Shown: one piece after another, positions 27,075 through 36,170 of the stretch | Position numbering within the stretch: position 1 is the stretch's first letter | Layout of the letters: the number at the start of each line of letters is the position of its first letter | Assembly: GCF_014199195.1 (NCBI RefSeq) | Contig: NZ_JACIJE010000003.1 | Span: 310,001 to 374,000, forward strand | Length of the DNA stretch: 64,000 nucleotides | Direction of reading: 5' to 3' | From: Neoroseomonas alkaliterrae | Lineage (GTDB): Bacteria; Pseudomonadota; Alphaproteobacteria; Acetobacterales; Acetobacteraceae | The notes under the pieces: model-generated | What the model was told of the DNA's origin: nothing | Databases searched by the model: none | The model's input: only the letters and a program-made list of their open reading frames with translations | Program-made: the position numbers and the translations under genes

Positions 27075-27779
27075 TCAGCCGGACATCCGCGCCACGCGCT
27101 CCCGCAGCAGGTGGGCCGCGCCGTTCACCGCCAGGACGATCGCCATCAGCACCATGCCGAGCCCGAGCGCGAGCGGCAGGTCGCCCTTGCTGGTTTCGAG
27201 CGCGATGGCGGTGGTCATGACACGCGTGAAGCCCTCGATGTTGCCGCCAACCACCATGACGGCCCCGACCTCGGCGCTGGCCCGACCGAAGCCGGCCAGC
27301 AGCACGGTGACCAGCGCGAGGCGGCCGTCGCGCAGCAGGGTCGGCACCGCCCGCCAGGAGGAAACGCCGAAGGAGTGAAGCTGCTCGCGGTATTCCTCCC
27401 ACATCCCCTCCAGCACTTCGCGGGTCAGCGCGGCGAGGATCGGGGCGATCAGCACGGCCTGCGCGATGACCATGGCCGAGGGCGTGAACAGCAGGCCGAA
27501 ATGCCCGAACGGTCCGGCCCGCGAGAGCAGCAGATAGATGACCAGTCCCGCAACCACCGGCGGCAGCCCCATCAGCGCGTTCATCCCGACGATGATGAGG
27601 TGCCGCCCCGGGAAGCGCGCCACCGCCAGCAGCGCGCCAAGCGGCAAGCCGACAAGCGCGGCCAGGGCCAGCGCCATGAGCGAGACGCGCAGGCTCAGCC
27701 CCACGATCTCCGCCAGCGCCGGATCCTGGCCGGCGACCAGCGCGAAGGCGGCGGACAGGGCGTCTTGGAAGTCGGACAT
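27075..27779 (-). CDS. tupB: Tungstate ABC transporter permease TupB
   Basis: 234 residues with five or six membrane segments, e.g. LSLRVSLMALALAALVGLPLG and MNALMGLPPVVAGLVIYLLL. The cytoplasmic EAA-like loop is around GVSSWRAVPTLLRDGR. ATG 27779 is selected; upstream in-frame codons lie in the divergent promoter gap with galU. First gene of the tupBCA operon. The 146-bp gap (27780-27925) shows no clear Moco/W riboswitch or ModE-like palindrome by eye. Confidence 0.93.
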   Translation of the reverse strand: MSDFQDALSAAFALVAGQDPALAEIVGLSLRVSLMALALAALVGLPLGALLAVARFPGRHLIIVGMNALMGLPPVVAGLVIYLLLSRAGPFGHFGLLFTPSAMVIAQAVLIAPILAALTREVLEGMWEEYREQLHSFGVSSWRAVPTLLRDGRLALVTVLLAGFGRASAEVGAVMVVGGNIEGFTRVMTTAIALETSKGDLPLALGLGMVLMAIVLAVNGAAHLLRERVARMSG

Positions 27780-27925
27780 CGGCGGGGCAGACCATGCGTC
27801 GGGCCTGCGTCCGGCGGCAAGCGGGGACCGGTCACGACGCCGATCGGGCCTATTCCCGCCCGGCCGCCTTGCTGCGATCCTATGCTCCTGGATTCGCAGC
27901 CGGACAGGACAAGGAATCGCCGCTC

Positions 27926-28798
27926 GTGCCCCTGAAGCCACTCAAGAAGGCCGTCCTGCCCGTCGCCGGCCTCGGCACCCGCTTCCTGCCCGCCACCAAG
28001 GCGATGGCCAAGGAGATGCTGCCGGTGGTGGACAAGCCCCTGATCCAGTACGCGGTCGAGGAGGCGCGCGCGGCCGGCATCGAGCAGTTCTGCTTCATCA
28101 CCGGCCGCGGCAAGACCGCCATCGTCGAGCATTTCGACGTGGCCTACGAGCTCGAGCGCACGCTCGCCGAGCGCAACAAGACCGCCGAGCTCGAGGCGCT
28201 GCGCGCGCAGGCGATGACGCCGGGCGCCATCGTGACGGTGCGCCAGCAGGTGCCGATGGGCCTCGGCCACGCCATCTGGTGCGCCCGCGCCTTCGTCGGC
28301 GACGACCCCTTCGCCATCCTGCTGCCCGACGACCTGATGCTGTGCGACACGCCCTGCATGCGGCAGCTCGCGGACGCCTATCGCGAGACCGAGGGCAATG
28401 TCGTCGCCATCGAGGAAGTGCCGATGGAGCGCGTCAACCGCTATGGCGTGCTCGACGTGGCCGAGGACAAGGGACGGCTGGTCTCGGTGAAGGGCCTGGT
28501 CGAGAAGCCGCCGGTCGAGAAGGCGCCCTCGAACCTGACCATCATCGGCCGCTACGTGCTGATGCCGGAGGTGATGGGCTTCCTCAACCGGCTCGAGAAG
28601 GGCGCGGGGGGCGAGGTGCAGCTCACCGATTCCATGGCGAAGCTGATCGGCATGCAGCCCTTCCACGGCCTGCGCTACGAGGGCAAGCGCTTCGATTGCG
28701 GCGACAAGGCGGGCTTCCTGGAGGCGCAGGTGGCCTTCGCGCTGCGCCGGCCGGACCTCGCCCCCGCGATGCGCGCCATCCTCAAGGCCTACGCCTGA
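27926..28798 (+). CDS. galU: UTP-glucose-1-phosphate uridylyltransferase
   Basis: 290 residues. Nucleotidyltransferase motif GLGTRFLPATKAMAKEMLP (residues 14-32) and DKP, then VEKP and GDKAGFL near the end as in GalU. It makes UDP-glucose from UTP and glucose-1-phosphate for capsule, cyclic glucan and other glycans. GTG 27926 follows AAGGAA by about 11 bp and gives the normal short N terminus. The stop TGA is the first three bases of a TGATACCC repeat end. Confidence 0.95.
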   Translation: MPLKPLKKAVLPVAGLGTRFLPATKAMAKEMLPVVDKPLIQYAVEEARAAGIEQFCFITGRGKTAIVEHFDVAYELERTLAERNKTAELEALRAQAMTPGAIVTVRQQVPMGLGHAIWCARAFVGDDPFAILLPDDLMLCDTPCMRQLADAYRETEGNVVAIEEVPMERVNRYGVLDVAEDKGRLVSVKGLVEKPPVEKAPSNLTIIGRYVLMPEVMGFLNRLEKGAGGEVQLTDSMAKLIGMQPFHGLRYEGKRFDCGDKAGFLEAQVAFALRRPDLAPAMRAILKAYA

Positions 28799-28830
28799 TA
28801 CCCGCCGGGCAGAGGATCACCTCCCGCCGG
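28796..28830 (+). repeat. Decayed hairpin of the palindromic family at the galU stop
   Basis: The sequence begins TGATACCCGCCGGGCAGAGG and continues ATCACCTCCCGCCGG. It shares TGATACCC and an inner AGG/CCT core with hairpin A but has lost most pairing. Its TGA ends galU. The 70 bp up to copy R2 hold further GC-rich sequence without a gene. Confidence 0.5.
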
Positions 28831-28900
28831 CCGCGTCTCGCCTGCCGGCTTCCCGCGCGATGCGGCCGGGCGAAGCGTCAGGCTTCCCGCCCGCCGGCCA

Positions 28901-29029
28901 TGATACCCTTCGAACAACGGATCGGCCTTTGTTCGCAGCGTATCAGGATTTGGTTTCCCGCGCGGTCGCCCCGCCAGCCCCGCGCGCCATGCCTGCGGGT
29001 GAAAGGTCAGAACCTTCTCCCGCCGGCAT
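28901..29029 (+). repeat. Composite palindromic repeat, full copy R2 (hairpin A - linker - hairpin B)
   Basis: Hairpin A 28901-28945 (20-nt arms, loop ATCGG), linker 28946-28988, hairpin B 28989-29029 (ATGCC...GGCAT ends, AAGG/CCTT core). The orientation is opposite to R3. Nearly all of linker and hairpin B lies inside the OmpA-like coding frame, and hairpin A gives its stop codon. Confidence 0.85.
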
Positions 29030-29461
29030 GAGGCGCCCGCGCCGGTCGCGCGTCCGCCCGCGCGGCCCGGGACACGGGATCATCTCCACGCGGTCGTTCA
29101 TCGGCTCCGGCTGACCGGGCGGCGCGAGCCGCACCGGCAGGCTGTCCCCCGCCGCCTCCACCTCGACATCCGCCGGATCAACCCCCTGCCGCGCCAGCAC
29201 CGCGGCGACGGCACGCACCCGGGCAAGGGCCAGCGCCTCCGCCGCCGGGCCGCGGTCGGCATGGCCGCGCAGGCAATGCCCGGCGAGGCCGGGCGGGCGC
29301 GGCTGGCGCAGGAAGGCGAGCACGACCTCGCGCGCCTCGACGCTGACCTCGGCGCTGCCGGGGGCGAAGAGGACGGTGGTGCGTTCGGGCACGAGGCCCT
29401 GCGCGCCGGCCAGGGGGGCAAGCGCGACCACGCCCAGCATCCCGGCCGGCAGGCGCCACAT
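28943..29461 (-). CDS. Secreted OmpA-like domain protein with a repeat-derived C-terminal tail
   Basis: 172 residues. A signal peptide (LPAGMLGVVALAPLAGAQG) precedes a single OmpA-like domain: VLFAPGSAEVSVEAREVV, GHADRGPAAEALALARVRAV, and a final NDRVEMI. These bind peptidoglycan in the family. The domain is at the short end and lacks a beta barrel or lipobox. After about residue 144 the protein reads MPAGEGSDLSPAGMARGAGG and then ATARETKS: all 28 residues are encoded by repeat R2, and its stop TGA is the edge of hairpin A. The ancestral stop was probably lost when the repeat arrived. Whether the tail is kept in the mature protein is unknown. Confidence 0.75.
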   Translation of the reverse strand: MWRLPAGMLGVVALAPLAGAQGLVPERTTVLFAPGSAEVSVEAREVVLAFLRQPRPPGLAGHCLRGHADRGPAAEALALARVRAVAAVLARQGVDPADVEVEAAGDSLPVRLAPPGQPEPMNDRVEMIPCPGPRGRTRDRRGRLMPAGEGSDLSPAGMARGAGGATARETKS

Positions 29462-29785
29462 GCCCGGATGCTACACCCGGGCCGGCCGGCGGTCAGGCGT
29501 GGCGGTGGCCGGCAGGGCCGGAGCCTGGACTGCCCCGCATCCCGAATGGGCTGGCGGGACGACAGCGCGCGAAAGCCCGCCGCGGCGCAAGGGGCGGCGC
29601 TTGCGTCCGCCGAAAGGCGATCCAGGGAAGGAAGGGTTTGATCTTTGGTCCGCTGCGAGCACGCGGTCGTCAGGATGGCCTGAAAAGATCACCGCAGAAG
29701 TCGTCCGCTGCGAGCGCGCGGGCCGGGCGGGCGGTCGCGCGCGGAAACCGGTCCCGCATCCGGCGCGCCGATGCCGCCAGGTGTC
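29462..29785. other. Gene-free region with decayed repeat copies
   Basis: No gene is supported here. GTCCGCTGCGAGCACGCGG (29649 onward) recurs as GTCCGCTGCGAGCGCGCGG at 29703. Around 29720-29755, GGGCGGGCGGTCGCGCGCGG is close to the linker of R2 and R3. It looks like an older, decayed copy of the same element, next to intact R3. Other parts show nothing recognisable. Confidence 0.5.
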
Positions 29786-29915
29786 ATACCAGCGGGCGAA
29801 AGGATTGACCTTTCCCCCGCTGGCATGGCGCGCGGGGCTGGTGGGGCGGCCGCGCGCGGAACCGAGATCCTGATACCCTGCGGACAAAGGTCGATCCTTT
29901 GTCCGCAGGGTATCA
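29786..29915 (-). repeat. Composite palindromic repeat, full copy R3 (best preserved)
   Basis: Hairpin B 29786-29826, linker 29827-29870, hairpin A 29871-29915. Hairpin A is perfect: TGATACCCTGCGGACAAAGG, loop TCGAT, then the exact reverse complement. A 20-bp perfect stem suggests recent arrival or selection. Its right end supplies the TGA (29915-29913) of the adjacent 71-aa gene. It could also act as a bidirectional terminator. Confidence 0.9.
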
Positions 29916-30128
29916 AAGCGGCTTCTGCGCCTTCTCCAGCAGGCGGCCGAAGAAGCCGGGCTTCTTCGCCGGCGCCGGGGGCTTGGGCGCGGCCTGCGCG
30001 GCGGCGCGGGCCTCCTCGGCGGCGCGGCGCTCCTTGCTCGCAAGCCACTTCTCGAGGCTCATGCCTGCCTTGGCCGCGCGCTTCGCCTCATAGGCGCGCT
30101 GCGCCTCCGTCATCTTCCGCTCGCTCAT
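29913..30128 (-). CDS. Small uncharacterised basic protein ending in a repeat
   Basis: 71 residues: SERKMTEAQRAYEAKRAAK then MSLEKWLASKERRAAEE, a charged helical N-terminal half, a Pro/Ala linker (APKPPAPAKK) and a C-terminal PGFFGRLLEKAQKPL. ATG 30128 follows GGAGG by 7-8 bp. No signal peptide. The TGA is the edge of repeat R3. I recognise no domain; the composition suggests nucleic-acid or membrane-surface contact. Divergent from the DUF1491 gene. Confidence 0.7.
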   Translation of the reverse strand: MSERKMTEAQRAYEAKRAAKAGMSLEKWLASKERRAAEEARAAAQAAPKPPAPAKKPGFFGRLLEKAQKPL

Positions 30129-30206
30129 GCCACGACCTCCGGGGTGGCGGGTGAATGGCGCGCCGCGCGGCTTCCGGCAAGGGGCCGCCCATGCCAGGGT
30201 CGCGGC

Positions 30207-30539
30207 ATGGAAGCGAAAGTGAAGGCCGGCATCTGGGTCTCGATGGCGATCCGCCTGTCCGACATGGCCGGCCGGCCGGCCGCCGTGCTGCGGAAGGGCG
30301 ACCCCGATTCGGGCGGCATCCTCGCGGTGCTGCGCGGGCGGGAGGGCTGGGTCGTGCTGTCCCAGGCGCGCGATGCCGAGGGCCGGCCAGCCTGGATCCG
30401 CGGCACCGGCCCCGCCCCGGTGCCCGAGGAGACGGCGACCGCCTATGTGGAGCGCCAGGTGAAGCGCGACCCCGACCTCTGGGTGGTCGAGTTCGAAGCC
30501 CCCGACCTGATGCCGCCCTTCGAGGCGCGGATCCTCTGA
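30207..30539 (+). CDS. DUF1491 family protein
   Basis: 110 residues. AKVKAGIWVSMAIRLSD near the start, AAVLRKGDPDSGGILAVL and GWVVLSQARD fit the alphaproteobacterial DUF1491 family, whose function is unknown. Soluble, alpha/beta by appearance. ATG 30207 is preferred over ATGs further up because homology begins there. The gap after it (30540-30678) holds only GC-rich DNA between convergent genes. Confidence 0.8.
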   Translation: MEAKVKAGIWVSMAIRLSDMAGRPAAVLRKGDPDSGGILAVLRGREGWVVLSQARDAEGRPAWIRGTGPAPVPEETATAYVERQVKRDPDLWVVEFEAPDLMPPFEARIL

Positions 30540-30678
30540 TGGCGCGCCGCGCCCGGCCCGGCCGGGAGGCGGCGCTGCCACGGCCGTTCGCGGCCGCCAC
30601 AACGCTGCGGCCGGCCATGTCGCCCCAGGCGGCGCGCGCCGGCCACGCGCCAGGACCGGCGGTCCCGGCCCGCTGGCG

Positions 30679-32967
30679 TCAGGCGGCCCGCCGCGCCGGC
30701 GCGGCGAGCCCGGCCAGCAGCGCGCGCACCGCATCGGCGGTGGCGGCTTCCGTGCTCAGCGCCACGCCGACCCGCTCGGCCTCCACATGCGCCACGCGGC
30801 CGGACAGGCGGTGGCCGCCGACCAGGATCGTCACCGCCTCGCCCGCGCGCAGCGCGATGGGCGGCGGCAGGCTGAGGCCGATCCCGCCCTCGCAGAGATC
30901 GAGGCTCCGCCCCGCGAGCCGGCGCTGCCCGGCCTCGACCGTCACGGCGAGGTCGGCCGGGATGCGCTCGAACCGGCGCGCATCCCCGTCGCGGCGCAGC
31001 GAGGCGAGGAACTGCGCCACCTCCCGGTCGATCGCCGCGGCATCGCCGGCCAGCGTGTTCGAAGCCGCCTGCACCGACTCCGCCGCGCCGCCGGCCTCCT
31101 GGGCCTGGGCGGAGAGCGCCCCGGCGCGCTCGGCCACCTGGCGCATATGGGCCGCGACCCGGCCGATCACGCCGGTGATCTCCTGCGTCGCCGCGCCCTG
31201 CTGCTCGACCGCCTCGGTGATGCCGGCCGCGACCGTGTCCATCGCCTGCACCACGGCGAGCATCTCGCGCAGGCCCTCGACCGCCTCGGCGGTGGCGCGG
31301 CGCACCGCCTCGATCCGCTCGGCGATCTCGGCGGTGCCGCTCGTCGTCTGCTGGGCGAGCGACTTCACCTCCTGCGCCACCACGGCGAAGCCCTTGCCGG
31401 CCTCCCCGGCGCGCGCCGCCTCGATGGTGGCGTTGAGGGCGAGCAGGTTGGTCTGCCCGGCGATGCCCTCGATCACCCGCACCACCGAACCGATCTCGCC
31501 CGCCGTGGCGGCGAGGCTCGCGACCACGCGGTCCACCGCCTCGGCCCTTGCCACCGCGCCGCGGGTCGTGGCGGCGGCCTCCTCGGCCTGGCGGCCGACC
31601 TCGCGCGCGGCGGCGGAGAGCTGCTCGGTGGCCGCGGCCGCGGCGCCGAGCTCCTGCGCCGCCTCGCCCGAGGCGCGATGGGTGCCCTCGGCCTCGGCCT
31701 TCACCGCCTCGGCGACGCGGCGCATCGTGGCCGAGGTCGCCTGCATCCCCTCCGAGGCGCCGCGCAATTCGTGCAGCAGGCCGCTGACCGAGCCGCCGAA
31801 CTCCCCGATCGCGGCGAGCAGCCCGGCCTGGCGGCGTTCGCGCCGCGCGCGCTCCTCCGCCAGCTCGGCCTCCTGCGCGGCCTTCTCGGCCAGGGCGCGG
31901 CGGAAGCCGTCCAGCGCCCGGGCGAGCGCGCCGACCTCGTCCCTCCGCTCCCCGCCCGCGACCGCGGTGTCGAACCGGCCCTCGGCGATCCGTGCGGTGG
32001 CCGCGGCAAGGCCGGTGATGGGCGCTGCCAGCCGCCGCGCCAGCAGAAGCCCCGCCCCACCCGCGGCCAGGAGCAGCGCGAGCAGCAGCCCGGCCATCAG
32101 CAGCCGCGCCTCGCTCCGCAGCGCCACGATGCCAGAGGCATCGGAGGCGACCAGCAGCACCGCCACCGGGCGGCCCGAGAAATCGGCCAGCGGCACCTCG
32201 AGCATCAGATGCGGGCGGCCGGACCAGGGGCGGATCGCGCCCTCGGCCGGGGCGGTCAGGGCGGATTGCGGGGGCGCCGGCAGCGTCTCGGCGGTGGTGG
32301 CCAGCCGGGCCATCGTCCCATCCCGCCGGGGGGCGTAGAGCGCCGCCTGCACCTGCAGCCGCGCCTGCATGGCCTCGAGGAAGGGCCTGCCGAGGGAGAG
32401 GCCGAACTCCACCGTGCCGAGATGCCGCCCCTCCCGCGCGATGGGCTGCACGCCGCGGAAGCCGAGCCCGGCCACGCCCCCTTCCAGGCCGCGGATCGGC
32501 CGCGGCCCGGCATTGGCCGCCACCACCGTGGCGCGGAAGCCCGAAAGATCGTCCCCGAACCGGCCGGGCTGATGGACGCGCAGGAAGGAGGTCGCGGGCG
32601 GGGTGTGGAACTGGAACTGCTCCACCGCCACGCTCTCGCGCCGCAGCGCCTCCTGCACCGGCGCGGTGAGGGCGAGCAGCCGCGCGCGGTCGCCACGGCC
32701 GAAGGCCTCGACCACCTCGGGCGCGGCGGCGACGGCGGCGGCCAGACCCGCCGCACGGGCGGATTCGGCCTCGACCATGAGGGTCACGGCCTGGCGCAGG
32801 CTGGCGCTCTCGCGCCGCACCGTCTCCTCCGCGAGGCGGCCCTGCGCGAACTCCGCCGCGCCGAAGGCGGCGAGGCCCGCGACGAGAACGAGGGAGACGA
32901 AGGCGAGCGCGAGGCTCGTGCGCAGGGAAGCCCCGCGCGCACGGCGCAGGGCATGGGACAGGGGCAT
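30679..32967 (-). CDS. Methyl-accepting chemotaxis protein with C-terminal PilZ domain
   Basis: 762 residues. TM1 near residues 18-38, a periplasmic sensor of the double-Cache type (to about 270), TM2 ([22 protein letters not shown]), HAMP, then the signalling coiled coil with the conserved tip [20 protein letters not shown]. At the end RRFERIPA (RxxxR) and DLCEGGIG form a PilZ domain that binds c-di-GMP in relatives, although the usual Ser of DxSxxG is Cys here. It would pass a periplasmic signal to CheA/CheW, with c-di-GMP input at the tail. ATG 32967 begins just before TM1; the long upstream frame is a shadow of manC. Single gene. Confidence 0.93.
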   Translation of the reverse strand: MPLSHALRRARGASLRTSLALAFVSLVLVAGLAAFGAAEFAQGRLAEETVRRESASLRQAVTLMVEAESARAAGLAAAVAAAPEVVEAFGRGDRARLLALTAPVQEALRRESVAVEQFQFHTPPATSFLRVHQPGRFGDDLSGFRATVVAANAGPRPIRGLEGGVAGLGFRGVQPIAREGRHLGTVEFGLSLGRPFLEAMQARLQVQAALYAPRRDGTMARLATTAETLPAPPQSALTAPAEGAIRPWSGRPHLMLEVPLADFSGRPVAVLLVASDASGIVALRSEARLLMAGLLLALLLAAGGAGLLLARRLAAPITGLAAATARIAEGRFDTAVAGGERRDEVGALARALDGFRRALAEKAAQEAELAEERARRERRQAGLLAAIGEFGGSVSGLLHELRGASEGMQATSATMRRVAEAVKAEAEGTHRASGEAAQELGAAAAATEQLSAAAREVGRQAEEAAATTRGAVARAEAVDRVVASLAATAGEIGSVVRVIEGIAGQTNLLALNATIEAARAGEAGKGFAVVAQEVKSLAQQTTSGTAEIAERIEAVRRATAEAVEGLREMLAVVQAMDTVAAGITEAVEQQGAATQEITGVIGRVAAHMRQVAERAGALSAQAQEAGGAAESVQAASNTLAGDAAAIDREVAQFLASLRRDGDARRFERIPADLAVTVEAGQRRLAGRSLDLCEGGIGLSLPPPIALRAGEAVTILVGGHRLSGRVAHVEAERVGVALSTEAATADAVRALLAGLAAPARRAA

Positions 32968-33126
32968 CGGCGAATCCTCCTCGGGGGCGGAGGATGAAGG
33001 GGCATCCTTACGGAAGCCTTTCGCCGCCCCGCGCTTCGCGGATGGCTCGGCCGCCGGGGGCCGCCTTCCATTTGCCGCCATTGCGTTGCATGACCGCCCG
33101 CACCCGAGACCCTTGCCCCGGACGCC

Positions 33127-34548
33127 ATGAGCACGACACCGACCGACATCCTTCCCGTCATCCTCAGCGGCGGGACCGGCACGCGCCTGTGGCCGCTCTC
33201 GCGCGAGGGCTATCCGAAGCAGTTCTGGCCGCTGGCCTCGGCCCGGCCGATGCTCGAGGAGACCGCCGCGCGGGCCGAGGGGCCGGGCTTCCTGCCGCCG
33301 ACCGTGGTCTGCAACGAGGCGCACCGCTTCCTCGTCGCGGAGCAGCTCCGCGGGCGCGGGGCGCGCATCGTGCTGGAGCCGGCCGGGCGCAACAGCGGCC
33401 CGGCGATCGCGGCCGCCGCCCTGCTGGCCGAGGAAGCGGCCCCGGGGACCGTGATGTGGATCATGGCCGCCGATTCGGCGGTGCAGGACGTGCCGGCGCT
33501 GCATGCCGCGCTCGCGCGCGCGGCGGCGGCGGCGCGGGCCGGGCGGATCGTCACCTTCGGCATGAAGCCGACCGCGCCCGAGACGGGCTACGGCTACATC
33601 GAGGCCGGCGAGGCGCTGCCCGGGCTCGACGGCGTGCGGGCCATCGCGCGCTTCGTCGAGAAGCCGGACGCGGCGCGCGCGGCGGAATTCGTCGCCGGCG
33701 GGCGGCATCTGTGGAACTCGGGGATGTTCGTCGCCACCGCCGCGACGCTGCTTGCCGAGTTCGAGCGGCACGAGCCGGCGCTGCTCGCGCAGGTGCGCGC
33801 CGCGGTGGCGGGTGCGAAGCGCGACATGGATTTCGTGCGCCTCGACGCCGCCGCCTTCGCCGCGGCGCCCTCGATCAGCATCGACTACGCCGTGATGGAG
33901 CGGACGCAGCACGCCGCGGTGGTGCCGGCGGCGATCGGCTGGTCCGACATCGGCTCCTGGGCCGCGTTGTGGGAGATCAGCGGCAAGGACGCGCAGGGCA
34001 ATGTCGCGGCCGGCCCGGCCGAGATCATCGACAGCCGCAACTGCTACGTGCGCAGCGAGGGCATCCTCACCGGCGTGATCGGCCTTCAGGATGCGGTGGT
34101 GGTGGTGACCGACGACGCGGTGCTCGCGATGCACCGCGACCGCGCACAGGATGTGAAGACGCTCGTGGACGCGCTCAAGGCCAAGGGCCGCAAGGAGGCG
34201 ACCGAGCACCGCCGCGCCTATCGCCCCTGGGGCCATTACGAGGGCCTGATCATGGGCGACCGCTTCCAGGTGAAGAAGATCCTGGTGCGGCCGGGCGCGA
34301 AACTGTCCCTGCAGAAGCACTTCCACCGCGCCGAGCACTGGGTCGTCGTCTCGGGCACCGCCATCGTGCGGCGCGACGCCGAGGAGATCCTGCTGCGCGA
34401 GAACGAGAGCGTCTATCTGCCGCTCGGTTGCGTGCACCGGATGGAGAACCCCGGGATCATCCCGCTGGTGCTGATCGAAGTGCAGTCCGGCTCCTATCTC
34501 GGCGAGGACGACATCGTGCGCTTCGAGGACACCTACGGGCGGGCCTGA
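33127..34548 (+). CDS. manC: Bifunctional mannose-1-phosphate guanylyltransferase / mannose-6-phosphate isomerase
   Basis: 473 residues, the usual type II length. GDP-mannose pyrophosphorylase half: [20 protein letters not shown] (about residues 14-33), and FVEKP. C-terminal cupin isomerase half: RPWGHYEGL and [13 protein letters not shown] with the metal-binding His and Glu. It converts mannose-6-P to mannose-1-P precursor flow and makes GDP-mannose for capsule or exopolysaccharide. Equivalent to ManC/AlgA/XanB. It stands alone, followed by a strong hairpin. Confidence 0.95.
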   Translation: MSTTPTDILPVILSGGTGTRLWPLSREGYPKQFWPLASARPMLEETAARAEGPGFLPPTVVCNEAHRFLVAEQLRGRGARIVLEPAGRNSGPAIAAAALLAEEAAPGTVMWIMAADSAVQDVPALHAALARAAAAARAGRIVTFGMKPTAPETGYGYIEAGEALPGLDGVRAIARFVEKPDAARAAEFVAGGRHLWNSGMFVATAATLLAEFERHEPALLAQVRAAVAGAKRDMDFVRLDAAAFAAAPSISIDYAVMERTQHAAVVPAAIGWSDIGSWAALWEISGKDAQGNVAAGPAEIIDSRNCYVRSEGILTGVIGLQDAVVVVTDDAVLAMHRDRAQDVKTLVDALKAKGRKEATEHRRAYRPWGHYEGLIMGDRFQVKKILVRPGAKLSLQKHFHRAEHWVVVSGTAIVRRDAEEILLRENESVYLPLGCVHRMENPGIIPLVLIEVQSGSYLGEDDIVRFEDTYGRA

Positions 34549-34559
34549 AGCCGGCACGG

Positions 34560-34587
34560 CGGCGCCTTGATCCTGGTCAAGGCGCCG
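34560..34587. terminator. Perfect 11-bp hairpin after manC
   Basis: CGGCGCCTTGA (34560-34570) pairs perfectly with TCAAGGCGCCG (34577-34587) across TCCTGG. It lies 12 bp after the manC stop. No T-run follows, but stem and position fit a terminator. Confidence 0.6.
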
Positions 34588-34642
34588 CGCCGCCCGCGGC
34601 GGAGAATGGCCTTCAAGCCATCACGGCACGAAAGGCCAGACG

Positions 34643-34906
34643 ATGAACCACCGCCACCGCAAGGTCCTGCAGGCGCTCTTCGCCCATCCCGTCAGCGCGA
34701 ACATCGACCCCAAGGCCGTGCATGCCGTCCTCGAGGAACTCGGGGCCGAGGTGTCGCACAACGGCTCGGGCCGCGTCGCGGTGAAGCTGAACGGCCAGGC
34801 CCATGCATTCCACGATGCGCGGCACAGCCTCTCCAAGGACGAGGTCGTGCAGATCCGCAACTTCCTCGCCGCGGCGGGTGTGGACCCGGCGCAGTATCCG
34901 GCCTGA
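34643..34906 (+). CDS. HicA-like small protein without the catalytic His
   Basis: 87 residues. NHRHRKVLQALFAHPVSANI and the pattern up to LRNFL-type end (QIRNFLAAAGVDP) resemble solitary HicA-like proteins of alphaproteobacteria. Classical HicA toxins carry GSH in the double-stranded-RNA-binding fold and the His is catalytic; here the site reads NGSGRVAVKLNG, with Gly in place of His. No hicB antitoxin gene lies next to it. It is thus unlikely to be an active mRNA-cleaving toxin; a retained RNA-binding role is conceivable. Fold assignment tentative. Confidence 0.65.
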   Translation: MNHRHRKVLQALFAHPVSANIDPKAVHAVLEELGAEVSHNGSGRVAVKLNGQAHAFHDARHSLSKDEVVQIRNFLAAAGVDPAQYPA

Positions 34907-35011
34907 GCCGGCGGCGGCGCCGGGCGGCTTGATTGCCGGCGCCGTCCAGGCAGTATCCTCGATCAGCCATGCCGGGCGGCACCCCGCCCCGCCGATCGAG
35001 AGGATGACGCC

Positions 35012-35995
35012 ATGAGCTTCCCGCGCCGCGCCCTTCTGGGTGCCGCCAGCCTCGCCGCACTCGCGCCTGCCGGGGCGCGCGCCCAGACGCGCTGGCAGAT
35101 GGCGACACCCTACGCCGACGGCAACTTCCACACCCGCAACATCCGCAGCTTCGTGCAGGAGATCGAGCAGGCCGCGGGCGGGCGCCTCTCGATCCAGATC
35201 CATTCCAACGGCTCGCTGCTGCGCATGCCCGAGATCAAGCGCGGCGTGCAGACCGGCCAGGTGCAGATGGGCGAGATCCTGCTCACCGCCTATGCCAACG
35301 AGGACCCGCTCTTCGACGCCGACGCGCTGCCGCAGCTCGTGACGAACTACCAGCAGGCGAAGCGGCTGGCCGACCTGCAGAGGCCCTTCATCGAGGCGCG
35401 GCTCGGCCGGCAGGGGCTCAGCCTGCTCTACATGGTGCCCTGGCCGCCCGCCGGGCTCTATTCGCAGCAGCCGGTGACGAGCCTCGAGCAGCTCCGCGGC
35501 AGCCGCTTCCGCACCTTCTCGCCGATGACGAACCGCTTCGCGCAGCTCATCGGGGCGCAGCCGACGCTGGTGCAGTCGGCCGAACTCGCGCAGGCCTTCG
35601 CCACCGGGGTGGTGCAGGCGCAGATCACCTCCGCCGCGACCGGCGTGGACACCCAGGCCTGGGACTATGCGCGACACTTCACGCCGCTAGGCTTCTCCAT
35701 GACGAAGAACGCCGTGCTGGTCTCCCGCCGCGCCCTCGAGGGCCTGCCGCGCGACCTGCAGGAGGCGATCCGCGCCGCCGCGCAGCGCGCCGAGCAGCGC
35801 GGCTACGAGCTCTCCGAGGCCGCGATGCGCGAGACCGAGGCGACGCTCGCCGCCCGCGGCATGCAGGTCGCGCCCGCCTCGCAGCAGCTGCTCGACGACC
35901 TCGCGCGCGTCGGCCGGACCATGGCCGATGAATGGGTCCAGCGCGCGGGCGAGGACGGGCGCCGGCTTCTCGAGCAGTATCGCGCGGCGGGCTGA
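35012..35995 (+). CDS. TRAP transporter substrate-binding protein (DctP type), first copy
   Basis: 327 residues with a twin-Arg-like N terminus (FPRRALLGAASLAALAPAGARA) and mature start QTRWQMATPYADGNFHTRN. EIKRGVQTGQVQMGEI and the conserved Arg region SRFRTFSP (carboxylate contact in DctP) are present. It binds an organic acid or related anion in the periplasm for a TRAP permease. The next gene is a paralogue that is alike along its whole length, and dctQM genes follow. ATG 35012 after GAGAGGA. Ligand unknown. Confidence 0.92.
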   Translation: MSFPRRALLGAASLAALAPAGARAQTRWQMATPYADGNFHTRNIRSFVQEIEQAAGGRLSIQIHSNGSLLRMPEIKRGVQTGQVQMGEILLTAYANEDPLFDADALPQLVTNYQQAKRLADLQRPFIEARLGRQGLSLLYMVPWPPAGLYSQQPVTSLEQLRGSRFRTFSPMTNRFAQLIGAQPTLVQSAELAQAFATGVVQAQITSAATGVDTQAWDYARHFTPLGFSMTKNAVLVSRRALEGLPRDLQEAIRAAAQRAEQRGYELSEAAMRETEATLAARGMQVAPASQQLLDDLARVGRTMADEWVQRAGEDGRRLLEQYRAAG

Positions 35996-36170
35996 CGCCG
36001 CAGGGGCCACGCCGCGCCCTGCACGCGATGCGCGCAGCGCGCGGCGGGCGCGCCCAACCGGCGGGCAGCCATGGCCGGGGGTGCGCGATGGCGCGGCGCA
36101 TCCCCCTTGCCGGTCCGGGGGAGGCGCGCCGAAGATGCGCCCCGCCAAGAACGAGAAAGGGGGCTTCAGC

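Noticed and set aside
27780-27925. Moco/tungsten riboswitch before tupB
   Set aside because: No conserved stems could be made out by eye; a covariance search would be needed.
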